Assembly: GCA_035518815.1 (NCBI GenBank)
Contig: DATIXG010000082.1
Coordinates: 1-64,000 of the forward strand
Source: AG25 sp035518815
Lineage (GTDB): Bacteria; Gemmatimonadota; Gemmatimonadetes; Gemmatimonadales; GWC2-71-9
DNA length: 64,000 nucleotides
Direction of reading: 5' to 3'
Positions 1 through 8,013 of the stretch are shown here, piece after piece. Numbering within the stretch: position 1 is the stretch's first letter; every line of letters starts with the position of its first letter. The position numbers and the translations under genes are program-made. The notes under the pieces were generated by a model. The model saw nothing but the letters and a program-made list of their open reading frames with translations, was not told the origin of the DNA and ran no database searches.

Positions 1-130
1 TCGCGTCGAAGACCGTCATCGCCCCGCCCGAGAGGGCGGCGCTCTGATCCACCGGCGCTGGGTTCGTGCTGTCGCTGCACGCAAGCACGAGGGCCGCCAC
101 GAAGCCGAGTAGACAGTAACGAGACATCAT
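1..130 (-). CDS. Di-haem oxidoreductase-like (DUF1111) lipoprotein, N-terminal fragment
   Basis: Only the first 43 codons lie in the window; the gene runs off the left edge. The ATGATG start (130) overlaps the TGA stop of the imelysin gene, so the two are probably translationally coupled. A short hydrophobic segment ends in a lipobox (V-L-A-C, Cys18), so this is a predicted lipoprotein. The following S-G-G-x-M-T-V-F-D-A resembles the start of the mature DUF1111 'thiol oxidoreductase'/di-haem peroxidase-like proteins, which often sit beside imelysins. No haem motif is visible in this fragment, so the family call rests on that short motif and the neighbourhood. Confidence 0.6.
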   Translation of the reverse strand, partial: MMSRYCLLGFVAALVLACSDSTNPAPVDQSAALSGGAMTVFDA

Positions 131-1173
131 TGCGTCAGCGGGAGGAGCTGCGACTCGAGCGTCTGCTTCAGCGTTCGAATCGCGGCACGCGCGGCCTCGA
201 CCTTGGTGGGATTCGAGGAAATGGCTTCCCCGAACGTCGGTGTCATCTCTCCGATTGCCGTGATGGCGGCGGTGAGCTGGGTCTGGATCGTGGGGTCCAG
301 GCTCGGCTGCTTGGCCATCACGAGGGCTCGCAGGCCGGTGGTGGTGGCGGAGCCGTACTGGCCCAGGTAGACGTTTTGGACGCTGCGGATATTGTCCGCG
401 AAGTCGAGGTCCGAGTTGTTGCTGAACTGGGACTCCTCCAGGGTGCGGTCCATCTGGTCGAAGGGATCGCTGATCTTGCCGTTCGCCACCTCGTCGCAAA
501 TCGCGATCACCCCGTTGACGAGCTCCTGCAACGCGGCCGACTGGCTGATATAGACGCTGTTGCCCGTGGCACCCGCCGTGGACATCGTGCGCACGTAGTT
601 TCCCGCGGCGGGATCCCAGGCCATCCGGAGCGTCGTCACGGCGGCTGCCAGGCTCGCGGTAGTGCCGACCAGGTATTCGAGTTCCCGGGCCGTGAGGTCC
701 GCGGCGGTCTTCGAGCCGGTTCCGAACAGCAGGTACTCGAGCGTGTGGAATCCCTTCAGCGTGCCTTCCAGAGCGTCGATGTACGACTGAGTGAGGGCAG
801 CACTACTCGCGAGTACGGCATCGAGGTCCACGCGATTGACCGGCCAGCTGTCGATCGAGGGGTCGATGCCCTGGGTCTCGACCGGTCCGAACAGGAACCC
901 TTCGGACTGTTCCCAGGGACGCCGCGCCGCCCGCCACGCGTTCTGCGCGGCCGTCAGATTCGGGTCGGTGGGCGCGCCTTGCAGCGTGTTCACGGCGGTG
1001 CGGAGGGCGATCGCCTTCGCTTCCAGATCCTGGTACGTGCCAAAAATCACGGTCGACGGCACGCCGGCGAGGAGCGCGGACGCGTTGAAGCCGCCAGTGG
1101 GGGCAGCCGTATCCTTCTCGCACGCCGGGACGCAGAGAAGCAGAGCACAGAGCAGCGGTAGCAGAGGCTTCAT
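127..1173 (-). CDS. Imelysin family iron-uptake lipoprotein
   Basis: A 348-residue predicted lipoprotein (lipobox V-P-A-C, Cys18). It carries the imelysin signature GxHxxE as G141-F-H143-T-L-E146. An earlier W-E-Q-S-E-G-F-x-F-G-P-V-E stretch (about 87-99) is also typical of the family. Imelysins (peptidase M75-like, EfeO/IrpA relatives) are periplasmic or surface proteins that bind or help import iron; proteolysis is not established. The gene lies 30 nt downstream of a porin gene and overlaps the DUF1111-like gene. The porin-imelysin-di-haem order and the Fur-like site upstream of the porin both point to iron acquisition. Confidence 0.85.
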   Translation of the reverse strand: MKPLLPLLCALLLCVPACEKDTAAPTGGFNASALLAGVPSTVIFGTYQDLEAKAIALRTAVNTLQGAPTDPNLTAAQNAWRAARRPWEQSEGFLFGPVETQGIDPSIDSWPVNRVDLDAVLASSAALTQSYIDALEGTLKGFHTLEYLLFGTGSKTAADLTARELEYLVGTTASLAAAVTTLRMAWDPAAGNYVRTMSTAGATGNSVYISQSAALQELVNGVIAICDEVANGKISDPFDQMDRTLEESQFSNNSDLDFADNIRSVQNVYLGQYGSATTTGLRALVMAKQPSLDPTIQTQLTAAITAIGEMTPTFGEAISSNPTKVEAARAAIRTLKQTLESQLLPLTQ

Positions 1174-1203
1174 GAGTCGCTCGCAGCGGTTGCGGGTTCT
1201 GAG

Positions 1204-2439
1204 CTAGAAAAGCGCGGCTACCCCAAGCGCCACCGTGTCCTCGCGATTGTTGCTCGGCAGGCCGATGGTGCGATGGGAGTACGACGCCTTCACGATGAAA
1301 TGAGGATCGGGAAACCAGTTGATGCCGGTGGTCACGGCCTTACGCGCCCAGCGAGGGTTATCGAACACATCGCCCGTGACCTTGTACATCGTGTCATACC
1401 AGTCGTAGCGCCCGTAGAGAAAGAGGGGCATGCGGGAGTGCGCCCCCAGCACGTTGGCGCCCGCTTCGACGAACCAGGCCAGCGCCTCGCTGCCGACCGG
1501 CGTGCGCTTCACGTTGAGGTTGTTGGAGAGGTTCCGGTTGGCGTCGGAAACCTGGTCGGCGTTCTGGAGGTGGCCGAAGAGCACGAGCGCGCGCGCCCGG
1601 AACACGCCGACCTCCGCGGTGGCGTGCGCGTCGAAGATCGTGACGTTGGCGGGCACCTGGAGGTCGGGCTTGGGCCGGTTGTCCGCCGAGTTGCCATGAT
1701 AGGCGGAGACGCCCACACGCGTTTCGTCCGCGACGTCGAAATCCAGGCGCCCCACAACGGCGAAATTGTCGGCGTTCACGGTCTCGAAGCGTCCCTGGTG
1801 ACCCAGCCGGACCCAGTTTGCCGAGCTGAATCCCGTGGCATCGAGGCCGGTGACGACCAGGCCCTGATAGTGAAACCGGCCGATCTGCCCAAAGAAACCG
1901 ACCCCGGTCTCGTCCCAGACGGTGGGGATCATCGCGGCTTCCGACTCGTTCCGGGTGTTCGTGAAGTACTCGTCGGGCTCATCGGCCTGGGAGACGAGTC
2001 CCACCGGGACGTAGACGTGGCCCACGCGGATGTTGAACCTGGGACTGATGAGGAACGTGGCTTCGAGCTTCTCGACCTTTACCTCCCCGCCCTTCTCGAC
2101 TTCCTGCTCGTACTCGCCGAACTCTTCGAACCGGTCGAACTCCATGGTGACGCCGGTGCCCCCGTGCTCGAACTCGACCTCTGCCGCGAACTGGAGGCGC
2201 TTGCTGACCTTGTAGTTGGACTCCAGGACGAAGCGCTCAAGGTCGACGGCGTCCCGGCGGTTCGGGTCGGTCTGCCAGGCGAAGTGGTAGTAGTTGATCA
2301 CCCCGTACCCTTCGGCTTCGAAGCGGCCGCCACCGCTGTCGCCGTGCTCGGCTCCTTCGCGCTCCTCATGTTGGGCAGCGAGGGGAGCTGCGCAGACGCA
2401 CGTCAAGGCGAGTAAACCCAAGAGTGATGGCGTGTTCAT
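1204..2439 (-). CDS. Outer-membrane porin, first gene of the iron-linked operon
   Basis: A 411-residue protein with a signal peptide ending A-A-P-L-A-A-Q, a His/Glu/Gly-rich linker, then alternating beta-strand sequence. It closes with a strand ending in phenylalanine, as outer-membrane barrels do. The body resembles phosphate-selective porin O/P-type proteins (aromatic girdle repeats, 'RVGHVYVPVG'-like strands). It is the first gene of the operon with imelysin and the DUF1111-like protein. Inference: it is the outer-membrane channel of an iron-uptake system; the ligand cannot be read from sequence. Upstream lies a sigma70-like promoter with a Fur-box-like palindrome only 4 nt before the start codon. 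Confidence 0.75.
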   Translation of the reverse strand: MNTPSLLGLLALTCVCAAPLAAQHEEREGAEHGDSGGGRFEAEGYGVINYYHFAWQTDPNRRDAVDLERFVLESNYKVSKRLQFAAEVEFEHGGTGVTMEFDRFEEFGEYEQEVEKGGEVKVEKLEATFLISPRFNIRVGHVYVPVGLVSQADEPDEYFTNTRNESEAAMIPTVWDETGVGFFGQIGRFHYQGLVVTGLDATGFSSANWVRLGHQGRFETVNADNFAVVGRLDFDVADETRVGVSAYHGNSADNRPKPDLQVPANVTIFDAHATAEVGVFRARALVLFGHLQNADQVSDANRNLSNNLNVKRTPVGSEALAWFVEAGANVLGAHSRMPLFLYGRYDWYDTMYKVTGDVFDNPRWARKAVTTGINWFPDPHFIVKASYSHRTIGLPSNNREDTVALGVAALF

Positions 2440-2442
2440 AGA

Positions 2443-2457
2443 TGAGAACGAATCTCA
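2443..2457 (-). promoter_or_regulatory. Fur-box-like operator
   Basis: TGAGAACGAATCTCA is an imperfect inverted repeat with TGAGA/TCTCA arms. It resembles the 7-1-7 form of Fur boxes (TGAGAAT-n-ATTCTCA). It lies between the predicted promoter and the porin start codon, 4 nt from the ATG, where a bound repressor would block transcription or initiation. The downstream imelysin gene fits iron control. No Fur gene is in the window. Confidence 0.55.
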
Positions 2458-2481
2458 ATTTCAATGATATCAGGAAAGCCG

Positions 2482-2510
2482 ATACTATCACTCGGAAATA
2501 AAGCTGTCAA
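2482..2510 (-). promoter_or_regulatory. Sigma70-like promoter of the porin-imelysin operon
   Basis: Reading the minus strand: a perfect -35 TTGACA (2510-2505), a 17-nt spacer, then TAGTAT (2487-2482) as -10 (4/6 match). Transcription should start near 2475, giving a leader of about 36 nt that contains the Fur-like palindrome. Surrounding bases are unusually AT-rich for this window. Confidence 0.6.
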
Positions 2511-2541
2511 GCCGGTGGAACCAGGCGGGGGGCGAAAACTC

Positions 2542-3414
2542 CTAGCGGGCAGGCGGCCACGCGATCGTGGCCACGAGCGTGTCGTGATCCCAGAGTGGGA
2601 TGCGGCGAGCGACGTTGTCGAGTCGCCCGCAGCGAGCCCGGGGGGGCTCCGCCACCGTCGAATCGGCGACTTCGAGGCATACGACATCCGCGTCCGGTGC
2701 GAGGGCGCTGTCTCGCGCCGTGCGCGGCGGAGCGGGACGGGTCATGGCAATGTCGAGGGTGCGCGCGTCGCCCGGGCCCAGGACGAAGGTGACGGATTGG
2801 CTCGCCGCACCGGGCACCATGTCGAGCACTTTGGGCGCGCTCACCGTGTCGCCGCGCGACATGGTCAGCCGCACGACGGCGCGGCGCGGGCGCACGACTG
2901 CCGAGAGCGCGATATCGAGGGAAGAATCCGTCACGACCAGCGCATCGGCGGGCCGCGTCTCTCCGCCTACGAAGTCCCGCCGGACGCCGATCTCGAGCCA
3001 GTAGGCCCGGGCTTGGGAACTGCGAGGCCGACCGAACGGGTAAAGGTGGGTCACGCCGCCCCACGCCACGCGGGTGGCACGGCGATAGCTGTCCAGCTCC
3101 CACAGCGGGAGGCCGCGCCGCGAGCGTCCCGCGTGCCGGCGTCCAAAGAAGAAGCCCGAGAGCATCGCGGACTCCGGCTCGGCGACCACGTTCAGCAGCG
3201 CGTCCACTTCGGCGGTGTCGCTCCGAAGCGAGAGGCGGAGATCGGTCCCCTCGGGTCCGCTGGCCATCCCCGTCGCGATGACCCTGGCCTCCCCGGACTT
3301 TCGCTCGAGCACCCGCACTTCGTAGGTCAACCGATAGCCGGGGGCCTGGACGGCGCCCAGGGCGATGACGAGCAGCGCCGCGCTGGCGCGACTATTCGAC
3401 GGCAAACGTCGCAC
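2542..3414 (-). CDS. Secreted protein of unknown function
   Basis: A 290-residue protein if started at GTG 3414, which overlaps the end of the anti-sigma gene by 23 nt; a TTG nine bases later is the alternative. The N-terminus has Arg residues, a hydrophobic run and an apparent cleavage site after A-V-Q-A, so export is likely. The mature part is beta-rich ('YRLTYEVRVLERKSGEARV' near the start) with an internal R-R-x-G-R-R-H-A-G-R-S-R-R basic patch. I recognise no enzyme motif. Its tight coupling to the membrane anti-sigma factor suggests a joint role in envelope stress sensing, as inference only. Confidence 0.6.
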   Translation of the reverse strand: MRRLPSNSRASAALLVIALGAVQAPGYRLTYEVRVLERKSGEARVIATGMASGPEGTDLRLSLRSDTAEVDALLNVVAEPESAMLSGFFFGRRHAGRSRRGLPLWELDSYRRATRVAWGGVTHLYPFGRPRSSQARAYWLEIGVRRDFVGGETRPADALVVTDSSLDIALSAVVRPRRAVVRLTMSRGDTVSAPKVLDMVPGAASQSVTFVLGPGDARTLDIAMTRPAPPRTARDSALAPDADVVCLEVADSTVAEPPRARCGRLDNVARRIPLWDHDTLVATIAWPPAR

Positions 3415-3733
3415 GCGAAGTCTCGAGCGAGTCGGCGCCGGGCCCTCCCCACCGCACGTGGCCGAACCAGCCGACCGCCAGTCCGAACACCAGCGTCGCC
3501 GTGACCCAGAGCGCGACGCTGCGGCCCTGGATCGCGGGTCGGGGCACGGTGACGGCGTGCGGCTGTCCCGCGGACCGGGCCATGGCAACCCGCAGCTCGA
3601 GGTGGCTCGCCCGGGCGCCCGCGCACGCGCTACAGCCCGCGAGGTGGCGGGCCAGCGCGGCGCGCTCGGGAAGCGTGAGCTCGCCGTCGAGCTCGGCGTC
3701 AATCTGTCGGACCCACTCGTCGTGATCGCTCAT
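3392..3733 (-). CDS. Zinc-finger anti-sigma factor (putative)
   Basis: A 113-residue protein with an N-terminal ZAS-like zinc finger (H30-x3-C34-x2-C37) that follows an acidic helix containing D-G-E-L. A single transmembrane helix lies at about 71-90 and a short periplasmic tail follows. This is the usual plan of a small membrane anti-sigma factor that sequesters an ECF sigma factor. The ATG begins one base after the GT2 stop codon, so the genes are in one operon. No ECF sigma gene is adjacent, which is unusual; the partner must be encoded elsewhere or the finger has another role. Confidence 0.7.
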   Translation of the reverse strand: MSDHDEWVRQIDAELDGELTLPERAALARHLAGCSACAGARASHLELRVAMARSAGQPHAVTVPRPAIQGRSVALWVTATLVFGLAVGWFGHVRWGGPGADSLETSRATFAVE

Positions 3734-4459
3734 CTACGGCAGCTCCTCCGAGACGTGGTAACGCAGCGCGCGCCGCTGCATCCAGCGCACCGCGAGCGCA
3801 TCAACGAACGACCTGAGCACGCGGTTCCACATGCCGTACTTGCTGTGCCCGAAGCGGCGCCCGCGGTGCCGCACAGGCATTTCCTCAACGGTACCGCCGT
3901 ACAGCTTGATCAGCGTGGGCAGAAAGCGGTGCATGCCGTTGTACAAGGGCAGCGCCCGCACCGCGTCACCACGGAATGCCTTGAGCGAGCACCCGGTATC
4001 CCGGATCGTCTCGCCGTTCAGGCGGTTGCGGACCGTATTCGCAATGCGGCTCTGCACCAACTTCCAGCGCGAGTCGTGCCGCCCCACGCGATACCCCACC
4101 ACCGCGGTCACCCCGCTCGTCCGCAGCCGGTCGACCAACGCGGGAATGTCCGCCGGATCGTTCTGGAGGTCGGCGTCGAGGGTGACGATAACCGCGCCCC
4201 GGGCGGCGTGAAATCCGGCGGCGAAGGCGGCCGTCTGTCCCGCATGGGCGGCCAGGGCCACGATGTGCAGCTCCGGGTGGTCCACCTTGAGGCTCTTGAG
4301 CCGCTCGAGCGATCCGTCGCCGGACCCGTCGTCGACCGTGACAACCTCGTAGCGCCTCCCCGCGAGGGCCGCCGCGATCTCCGTCACCAGCTGAGGCAAG
4401 CTGTCCCGCTCGTTGTAAACCGGGATCACGAGCGACAGGTCAGGAATCGACGAAGTCAT
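3734..4459 (-). CDS. Family 2 glycosyltransferase (dolichol-phosphate mannosyltransferase-like)
   Basis: A 241-residue GT-A fold protein: 'LVIPVYNERDSLPQLV' at about 10-25, 'VTVDDGSGDGS' at 40-50, a D95-A-D97 metal-binding triad followed by L-Q-N-D-P, and an R-x-R-x-F-G-H-S-K-Y-G motif near the end. These are hallmarks of polyprenyl-phosphate glycosyltransferases (DPM1/ArnC-like). It lacks the C-terminal membrane helices of GtrB-type members, so it resembles the soluble DPM1 class. Its start lies inside the upstream membrane-protein gene (20-nt overlap). It probably transfers a sugar to a lipid carrier for envelope glycans; the sugar is unknown. Confidence 0.85.
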   Translation of the reverse strand: MTSSIPDLSLVIPVYNERDSLPQLVTEIAAALAGRRYEVVTVDDGSGDGSLERLKSLKVDHPELHIVALAAHAGQTAAFAAGFHAARGAVIVTLDADLQNDPADIPALVDRLRTSGVTAVVGYRVGRHDSRWKLVQSRIANTVRNRLNGETIRDTGCSLKAFRGDAVRALPLYNGMHRFLPTLIKLYGGTVEEMPVRHRGRRFGHSKYGMWNRVLRSFVDALAVRWMQRRALRYHVSEELP

Positions 4460-4919
4460 GCCGGAGCTCGCGCGCGTCGGGATATTTGGCGCGGAGGCGC
4501 GCCAGCAACGCGTCGGACTTCGCCCGGTCGCCCTGGTAGGTGCGGTAGATCTCCGCTAGGCGAATGCCCGCGATGATCTCCCGATGGGGCACAGGGGGTG
4601 GGTTTGCGATGAGACCCTCGAGCATCTCGGTCTCGCGCTTGAGGTCGATCTGGACGGGTGGCCCCGGGTCCGCGCCGCCCAGCAGTTGCCCCCCGAGAAA
4701 GCCCAGCAAGGGCTGGAAGACACGGCCGATCACGTCGTGCAGCACTCCCCACGCGAGCCACAGTACCCCGACCAACGCGCCCACGCGCGTGTCCAGACGG
4801 CCCGAGTAGATGAACCCGACAACGAGTCCCAGGCTCGCGAGGAGCAGCGCCGCGCCCATGAATCCTCGCACCACGGCGAGCGGGCTCGGCGGGTCCGAGG
4901 AATCGTTGCCGAATGGCAT
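4440..4919 (-). CDS. Small membrane protein of unknown function
   Basis: A 159-residue protein when started at ATG 4919; longer in-frame extensions run across the divergent promoter and are rejected. Two hydrophobic helices (about 15-37 and 47-65) are followed by a cytosolic tail with helix-rich sequence ('GIRLAEIYRTYQGDRAKSDALL') that looks TPR-like. It overlaps the glycosyltransferase gene by 20 nt, so the two are likely co-expressed. I do not recognise the family. Confidence 0.6.
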   Translation of the reverse strand: MPFGNDSSDPPSPLAVVRGFMGAALLLASLGLVVGFIYSGRLDTRVGALVGVLWLAWGVLHDVIGRVFQPLLGFLGGQLLGGADPGPPVQIDLKRETEMLEGLIANPPPVPHREIIAGIRLAEIYRTYQGDRAKSDALLARLRAKYPDARELRHDFVDS

Positions 4920-4956
4920 CGAGCAGAACGTAGGGACGGGCGCGAGCACGGGCAAG

Positions 4957-4985
4957 TTGACACGTCCTTCGCGCCTCGCTAATAA
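4957..4985 (+). promoter_or_regulatory. Sigma70-like promoter for the Omp85-type barrel gene
   Basis: A perfect -35 TTGACA (4957-4962), a 17-nt spacer and TAATAA (4980-4985, 3/6 match) as -10 lie upstream of the GTG start at 5011. The predicted leader is about 19 nt, with a weak purine-rich stretch GAGACGG in front of the start. Confidence 0.5.
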
Positions 4986-5010
4986 GGGCCATCGCTTCCA
5001 TGAGACGGCC

Positions 5011-6147
5011 GTGCGCACCTGGCTTTCGGCGCTGAGCGTGCTCGCCGCGTGCGCGCCCACCCTCGGCGCGCAGCGCGTGTGGCAGCGCACGGCGTATCCC
5101 TACCTCTACTACCTGACCGCCGACGGTCTGTGGATCGGCGCGCGCTACGCGCGGTATAGTCCGATCGGATTCAAGGAGCGCCCGGAGCCGAACGCGGCAG
5201 CGTTCTCGCTCGATGCCGCGGCAAGCGTGCAGGGGAGCTACGCCATCGTCGCAGACGCGCAGGCGCCCGCGCTGTGGGACGGCTGGCGAGTCGGGTTCAC
5301 TCTCGCGGTGGCGCGCGAGAACCGCCTCGGGTTCTACGGGCTGGGCAACGATACTCCCCCAGCCGCGGATAGCGTCACGGCGACCGCCCCTTACTACTAC
5401 CAGGTGAGCCGCACGCATGGCGGGGCCCGCTTCACGCTCGAGCGCCGTATCGCGGGCCCCCTGCGCGCCCTGGCAGGCGCGGCCTTCGAGCGGACCGATT
5501 TTCGCAGTCTTCCCGGCCCGAGCGTATTTCGCACGAGCGTCGCGAACGGGGTCGTGGATTCCACGACCATTCCGCTCAACGACGGGGTGCTCCGGGTGGG
5601 TGTCGTGCTGGACACCCGCGATAACGAGCTGGACCCTCATGCCGGGATAATGGTTGAGGGGCTGTTTGCGAGCGGCAATGGGTACACGCGCACAACGGGC
5701 GTCATGCGCGCCTATGCCCATCCCCTCACACGTCTGGTCCTTGCCGGACGGATCGCCGGCGAGGACATGGGCGGCACGCCGCCCGTGGCGGCCCAGCAGT
5801 GGATGGAGTCGAGCGGGCGGCCCTTCATTGCCGTCGGAGGCTATCGCTCGCTGCGGGGCTTCTACGACGCGCGGTTCCTCGGCCCGGCCAAGCTGCTGGC
5901 GGGCGCGGAGATTCGGTATGCCGTCGTGCTGTCGCCGACCGTTGTCGAGGTCAAGGTGGTCGGGTTCTATGACGCGGGACGGGTATTCGCGCCCGGAGAG
6001 TCCTTCCGGCTCACGACCAACGGCCTGCATCAGGCGGGCGGCCTCGAATTCTTTCTGCGCGCGCTTCGGAACGGCCTCGTGGTCGCCGGAGTCGGCGTGA
6101 GCACCGAGGGCGCGCAGCTCGCGTTCGGCACGCAGTGGAGCTATTAG
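5011..6147 (+). CDS. Omp85-type outer-membrane beta-barrel (surface antigen family)
   Basis: A 378-residue protein starting at GTG 5011, which gives a clean signal peptide ending G-A-Q. The C-terminal half matches the bacterial surface antigen barrel of BamA/TamA: 'VVLDTRDNELDPHAG' strands, then 'GGYRSLRGFYDARFLG' with the R-G-F of the L6 loop, and a final strand ending W-S-Y. No POTRA domains fit ahead of the barrel, so this is a POTRA-less member (patatin-like or FadL-like roles are seen in such proteins) rather than BamA itself. The nearby TetR gene begins 7 nt downstream. Confidence 0.75.
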   Translation: MRTWLSALSVLAACAPTLGAQRVWQRTAYPYLYYLTADGLWIGARYARYSPIGFKERPEPNAAAFSLDAAASVQGSYAIVADAQAPALWDGWRVGFTLAVARENRLGFYGLGNDTPPAADSVTATAPYYYQVSRTHGGARFTLERRIAGPLRALAGAAFERTDFRSLPGPSVFRTSVANGVVDSTTIPLNDGVLRVGVVLDTRDNELDPHAGIMVEGLFASGNGYTRTTGVMRAYAHPLTRLVLAGRIAGEDMGGTPPVAAQQWMESSGRPFIAVGGYRSLRGFYDARFLGPAKLLAGAEIRYAVVLSPTVVEVKVVGFYDAGRVFAPGESFRLTTNGLHQAGGLEFFLRALRNGLVVAGVGVSTEGAQLAFGTQWSY

Positions 6148-6154
6148 CGAGCGC

Positions 6155-6730
6155 ATGAGTCCCGCAGACGCAACGCGCCAGCGTCTGGTACGCGCCGCCC
6201 TCGAGCTCTTCACCGCGCAGGGCTACCACGCGACCACAACCCCCCAGATCGCCCGCAAGGCCGGCGTGGCCGAGGGGACGATCTACCGCCACTTCACGAG
6301 CAAGCAGCACCTCTTGAACGAGCTGTATCGAGGAGCGGCCCGGTGGGCGTCGAAACTCGTCGCCGAGGCGGACGCGACGGGGGCGACGCCCCGCGAGAAG
6401 CTCGGTGAGCTGGGCCGCAACCTGGTGGGCGGCGCGGCGCGCGACCCCGCGGTAACCCGGCTGTTCTTTCTCGACCGCCACGGGGCGCTCCTCGACGAGG
6501 AGAGCCGCAAGACGGCCCGCGATTTCCGAGTCGCGCTCGAAGTGGTGGTGGCTCAGGGAAAGGCCGCAGGCACCGTGAAGGCGGGCGCCGCCGAGCTGTG
6601 GGCGGCGGTGTGGCTGAGCATCACCACGTTTGCCGTGGAGCGCGTCACGACCCGCGAATGGGCGAGCGACCACGGAGCCATCGCGTTGGTGCTCGACGCC
6701 GCGTGGGACGCGATAAGGGCAGGCGGGTAG
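6155..6730 (+). CDS. TetR family transcriptional regulator
   Basis: A 191-residue protein with the TetR helix-turn-helix in the first 50 residues ('AALELFTAQGYHATTTPQIARKAGVAEGTIYRHF' is the classic pattern) and a helical ligand domain after it. It follows the Omp85-type barrel by 7 nt on the same strand, so it may regulate that gene or the convergent metallophosphoesterase region. The ligand and operator are unknown. Confidence 0.9.
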   Translation: MSPADATRQRLVRAALELFTAQGYHATTTPQIARKAGVAEGTIYRHFTSKQHLLNELYRGAARWASKLVAEADATGATPREKLGELGRNLVGGAARDPAVTRLFFLDRHGALLDEESRKTARDFRVALEVVVAQGKAAGTVKAGAAELWAAVWLSITTFAVERVTTREWASDHGAIALVLDAAWDAIRAGG

Positions 6731-6750
6731 ACGGTGACGCGGCGAGCCTG

Positions 6751-6790
6751 AACCAGCCAACCATCCATCCGTCTAACCGCCTAACCGCCT
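6751..6790. repeat. Octamer tandem repeat (AACCnnCC)
   Basis: Five 8-nt units follow the pattern AACCnnCC/T, the last two identical (AACCGCCT). They fill the gap between two convergent genes and reach into the stop codon of the metallophosphoesterase gene at 6781-6783. Confidence 0.6.
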
Positions 6791-8013
6791 ACTCGTCGCA
6801 GTTCAAACAGCTCGATTTCCGGCGGGACGAACATCCGGATCGGCACCCCGACGACGCCGATGCCGCGACTCACGTACAGCTGGCTCGCGCCATTTTGAAA
6901 GTGCCCCATGACGTACTTCGTGATCAGGCGCCCCGCCGACCAGCCCAGGACCGGCAGGTAGAACTGGCCGCCGTGGATGTGGCCCGCCAGCGTGAGCGGA
7001 ATGCCGTGGGGTACCGCTCCATCCCATGCACCCGGGCGGTGCGCGAGCAGGATCCTGAAGGCAGCGGGCGGCGCCTGGCGCAGCGCCCGCTCGATGTAGG
7101 AGTGCTGCGGGTCGTCGAGGTGCCAGGTCTCGGGATCGTCTATTCCGAGCAGCGCGAGCTGGGCGTTGCCGCGCTCTATGATCCGGCAGTCGTTCATGAG
7201 GAGCGTGTGCCCCGCGTCGCGGACGCCGCGCGCGACCACGTCCGCCCCCGTATAGTGATCGTGATTGCCGAGCACGGTGACGCAGCCGAGCGGAGCCGAC
7301 AGGTCGCGGAACGCCCGCACGTAGGCCGGCACGTAGCTCGGAGAGATGTCGATCATGTCCCCCGTCTGCACGATGAGGTCGGGCCGCAGGGCGTTCACCT
7401 GCGCCACGATCTCGTGCATCCGATCCTCTTCGAGATGAACGCCGGCATGCAAGTCGGAGAGGTGGAGAATGGTGAGCCCGTCGAACTCCACCGGCAGGTC
7501 CGGGAACATGAGCGTCTTGCGCGTCAAGACGGGCATGCGATAGGCGTTCCAGATGCCGTAGCCGGAGAGGGCGGCGCCGGTGGCGGCGTACGCGTACGTG
7601 GCGCGGGCGAGGAACTGGCGCCGGGTGAGCCGGGCCTCGGCCGTCTTGGTCAGCTCGAAGGCGACGACGCGGTCGACGCGGCCCAGGCGCCACTGCTCGA
7701 GCCATCCCACTACGCGCAGCACGCCCTTGAACGCGAGGTACAGCACGACGAGGGCGAGGAAGATCCACCCGAAGAACTGCCACGCGACCCACGGGCTCAT
7801 GAAGGGAATCCGGCCGAGCCCCCACACCGACCCAAACAACACGCGGCGCGCCACCAGGAGCCATGGCACGTTGAAGACGATGAAGACGGCCGCCAGGACG
7901 GCCCGCACGAGCCGTGCCCCCCCCGGTCGCGCGCCCTCGGGCAGGCGCTCCCGCAGGTAGAGGTACAGCAACAGCTGCGGCGCGGCGAAGAGGAGCAAAT
8001 AGATTAGTCGCAT
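6781..8013 (-). CDS. Membrane-anchored metallophosphoesterase (YkuE-like)
   Basis: A 410-residue protein from ATG 8013. The N-terminal part has about four hydrophobic helices, followed by a calcineurin-like domain with all five metal motifs in order: D-L-H-A-G, G-D-M-I-D, G-N-H-D-H, L-A-H-R-P, and G-H-I-H-G-G-Q. This matches YkuE-type phosphodiesterases that face the periplasm or membrane; the natural substrate is uncertain (lipid or cell-wall phosphoester). The start codon overlaps the start codon of the divergent S41-like gene in a CATG palindrome. A GGAG about 7 nt upstream serves as ribosome site. Confidence 0.85.
   Translation of the reverse strand: MRLIYLLLFAAPQLLLYLYLRERLPEGARPGGARLVRAVLAAVFIVFNVPWLLVARRVLFGSVWGLGRIPFMSPWVAWQFFGWIFLALVVLYLAFKGVLRVVGWLEQWRLGRVDRVVAFELTKTAEARLTRRQFLARATYAYAATGAALSGYGIWNAYRMPVLTRKTLMFPDLPVEFDGLTILHLSDLHAGVHLEEDRMHEIVAQVNALRPDLIVQTGDMIDISPSYVPAYVRAFRDLSAPLGCVTVLGNHDHYTGADVVARGVRDAGHTLLMNDCRIIERGNAQLALLGIDDPETWHLDDPQHSYIERALRQAPPAAFRILLAHRPGAWDGAVPHGIPLTLAGHIHGGQFYLPVLGWSAGRLITKYVMGHFQNGASQLYVSRGIGVVGVPIRMFVPPEIELFELRRVGG
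8000..8005 (+). promoter_or_regulatory. Candidate -10 box for a leaderless S41-like mRNA
   Basis: TAGATT (4/6 match to TATAAT) ends 6 nt before the ATG at 8012. There is no Shine-Dalgarno sequence serving that ATG in the right position, so a transcript starting at or near the A of ATG is possible. The -35 side is not recognisable. Confidence 0.35.

Noticed and set aside
130..1161. Long plus-strand ORF (343 aa) antisense to the imelysin gene
   Set aside because: Arg/Gly-rich with no family resemblance; the minus strand has the GxHxxE motif and a lipobox.
4456..6213. 585-aa minus-strand ORF
   Set aside because: Mixes antisense of the Omp85-type barrel with a shifted frame of the membrane-protein gene; no signal of its own.
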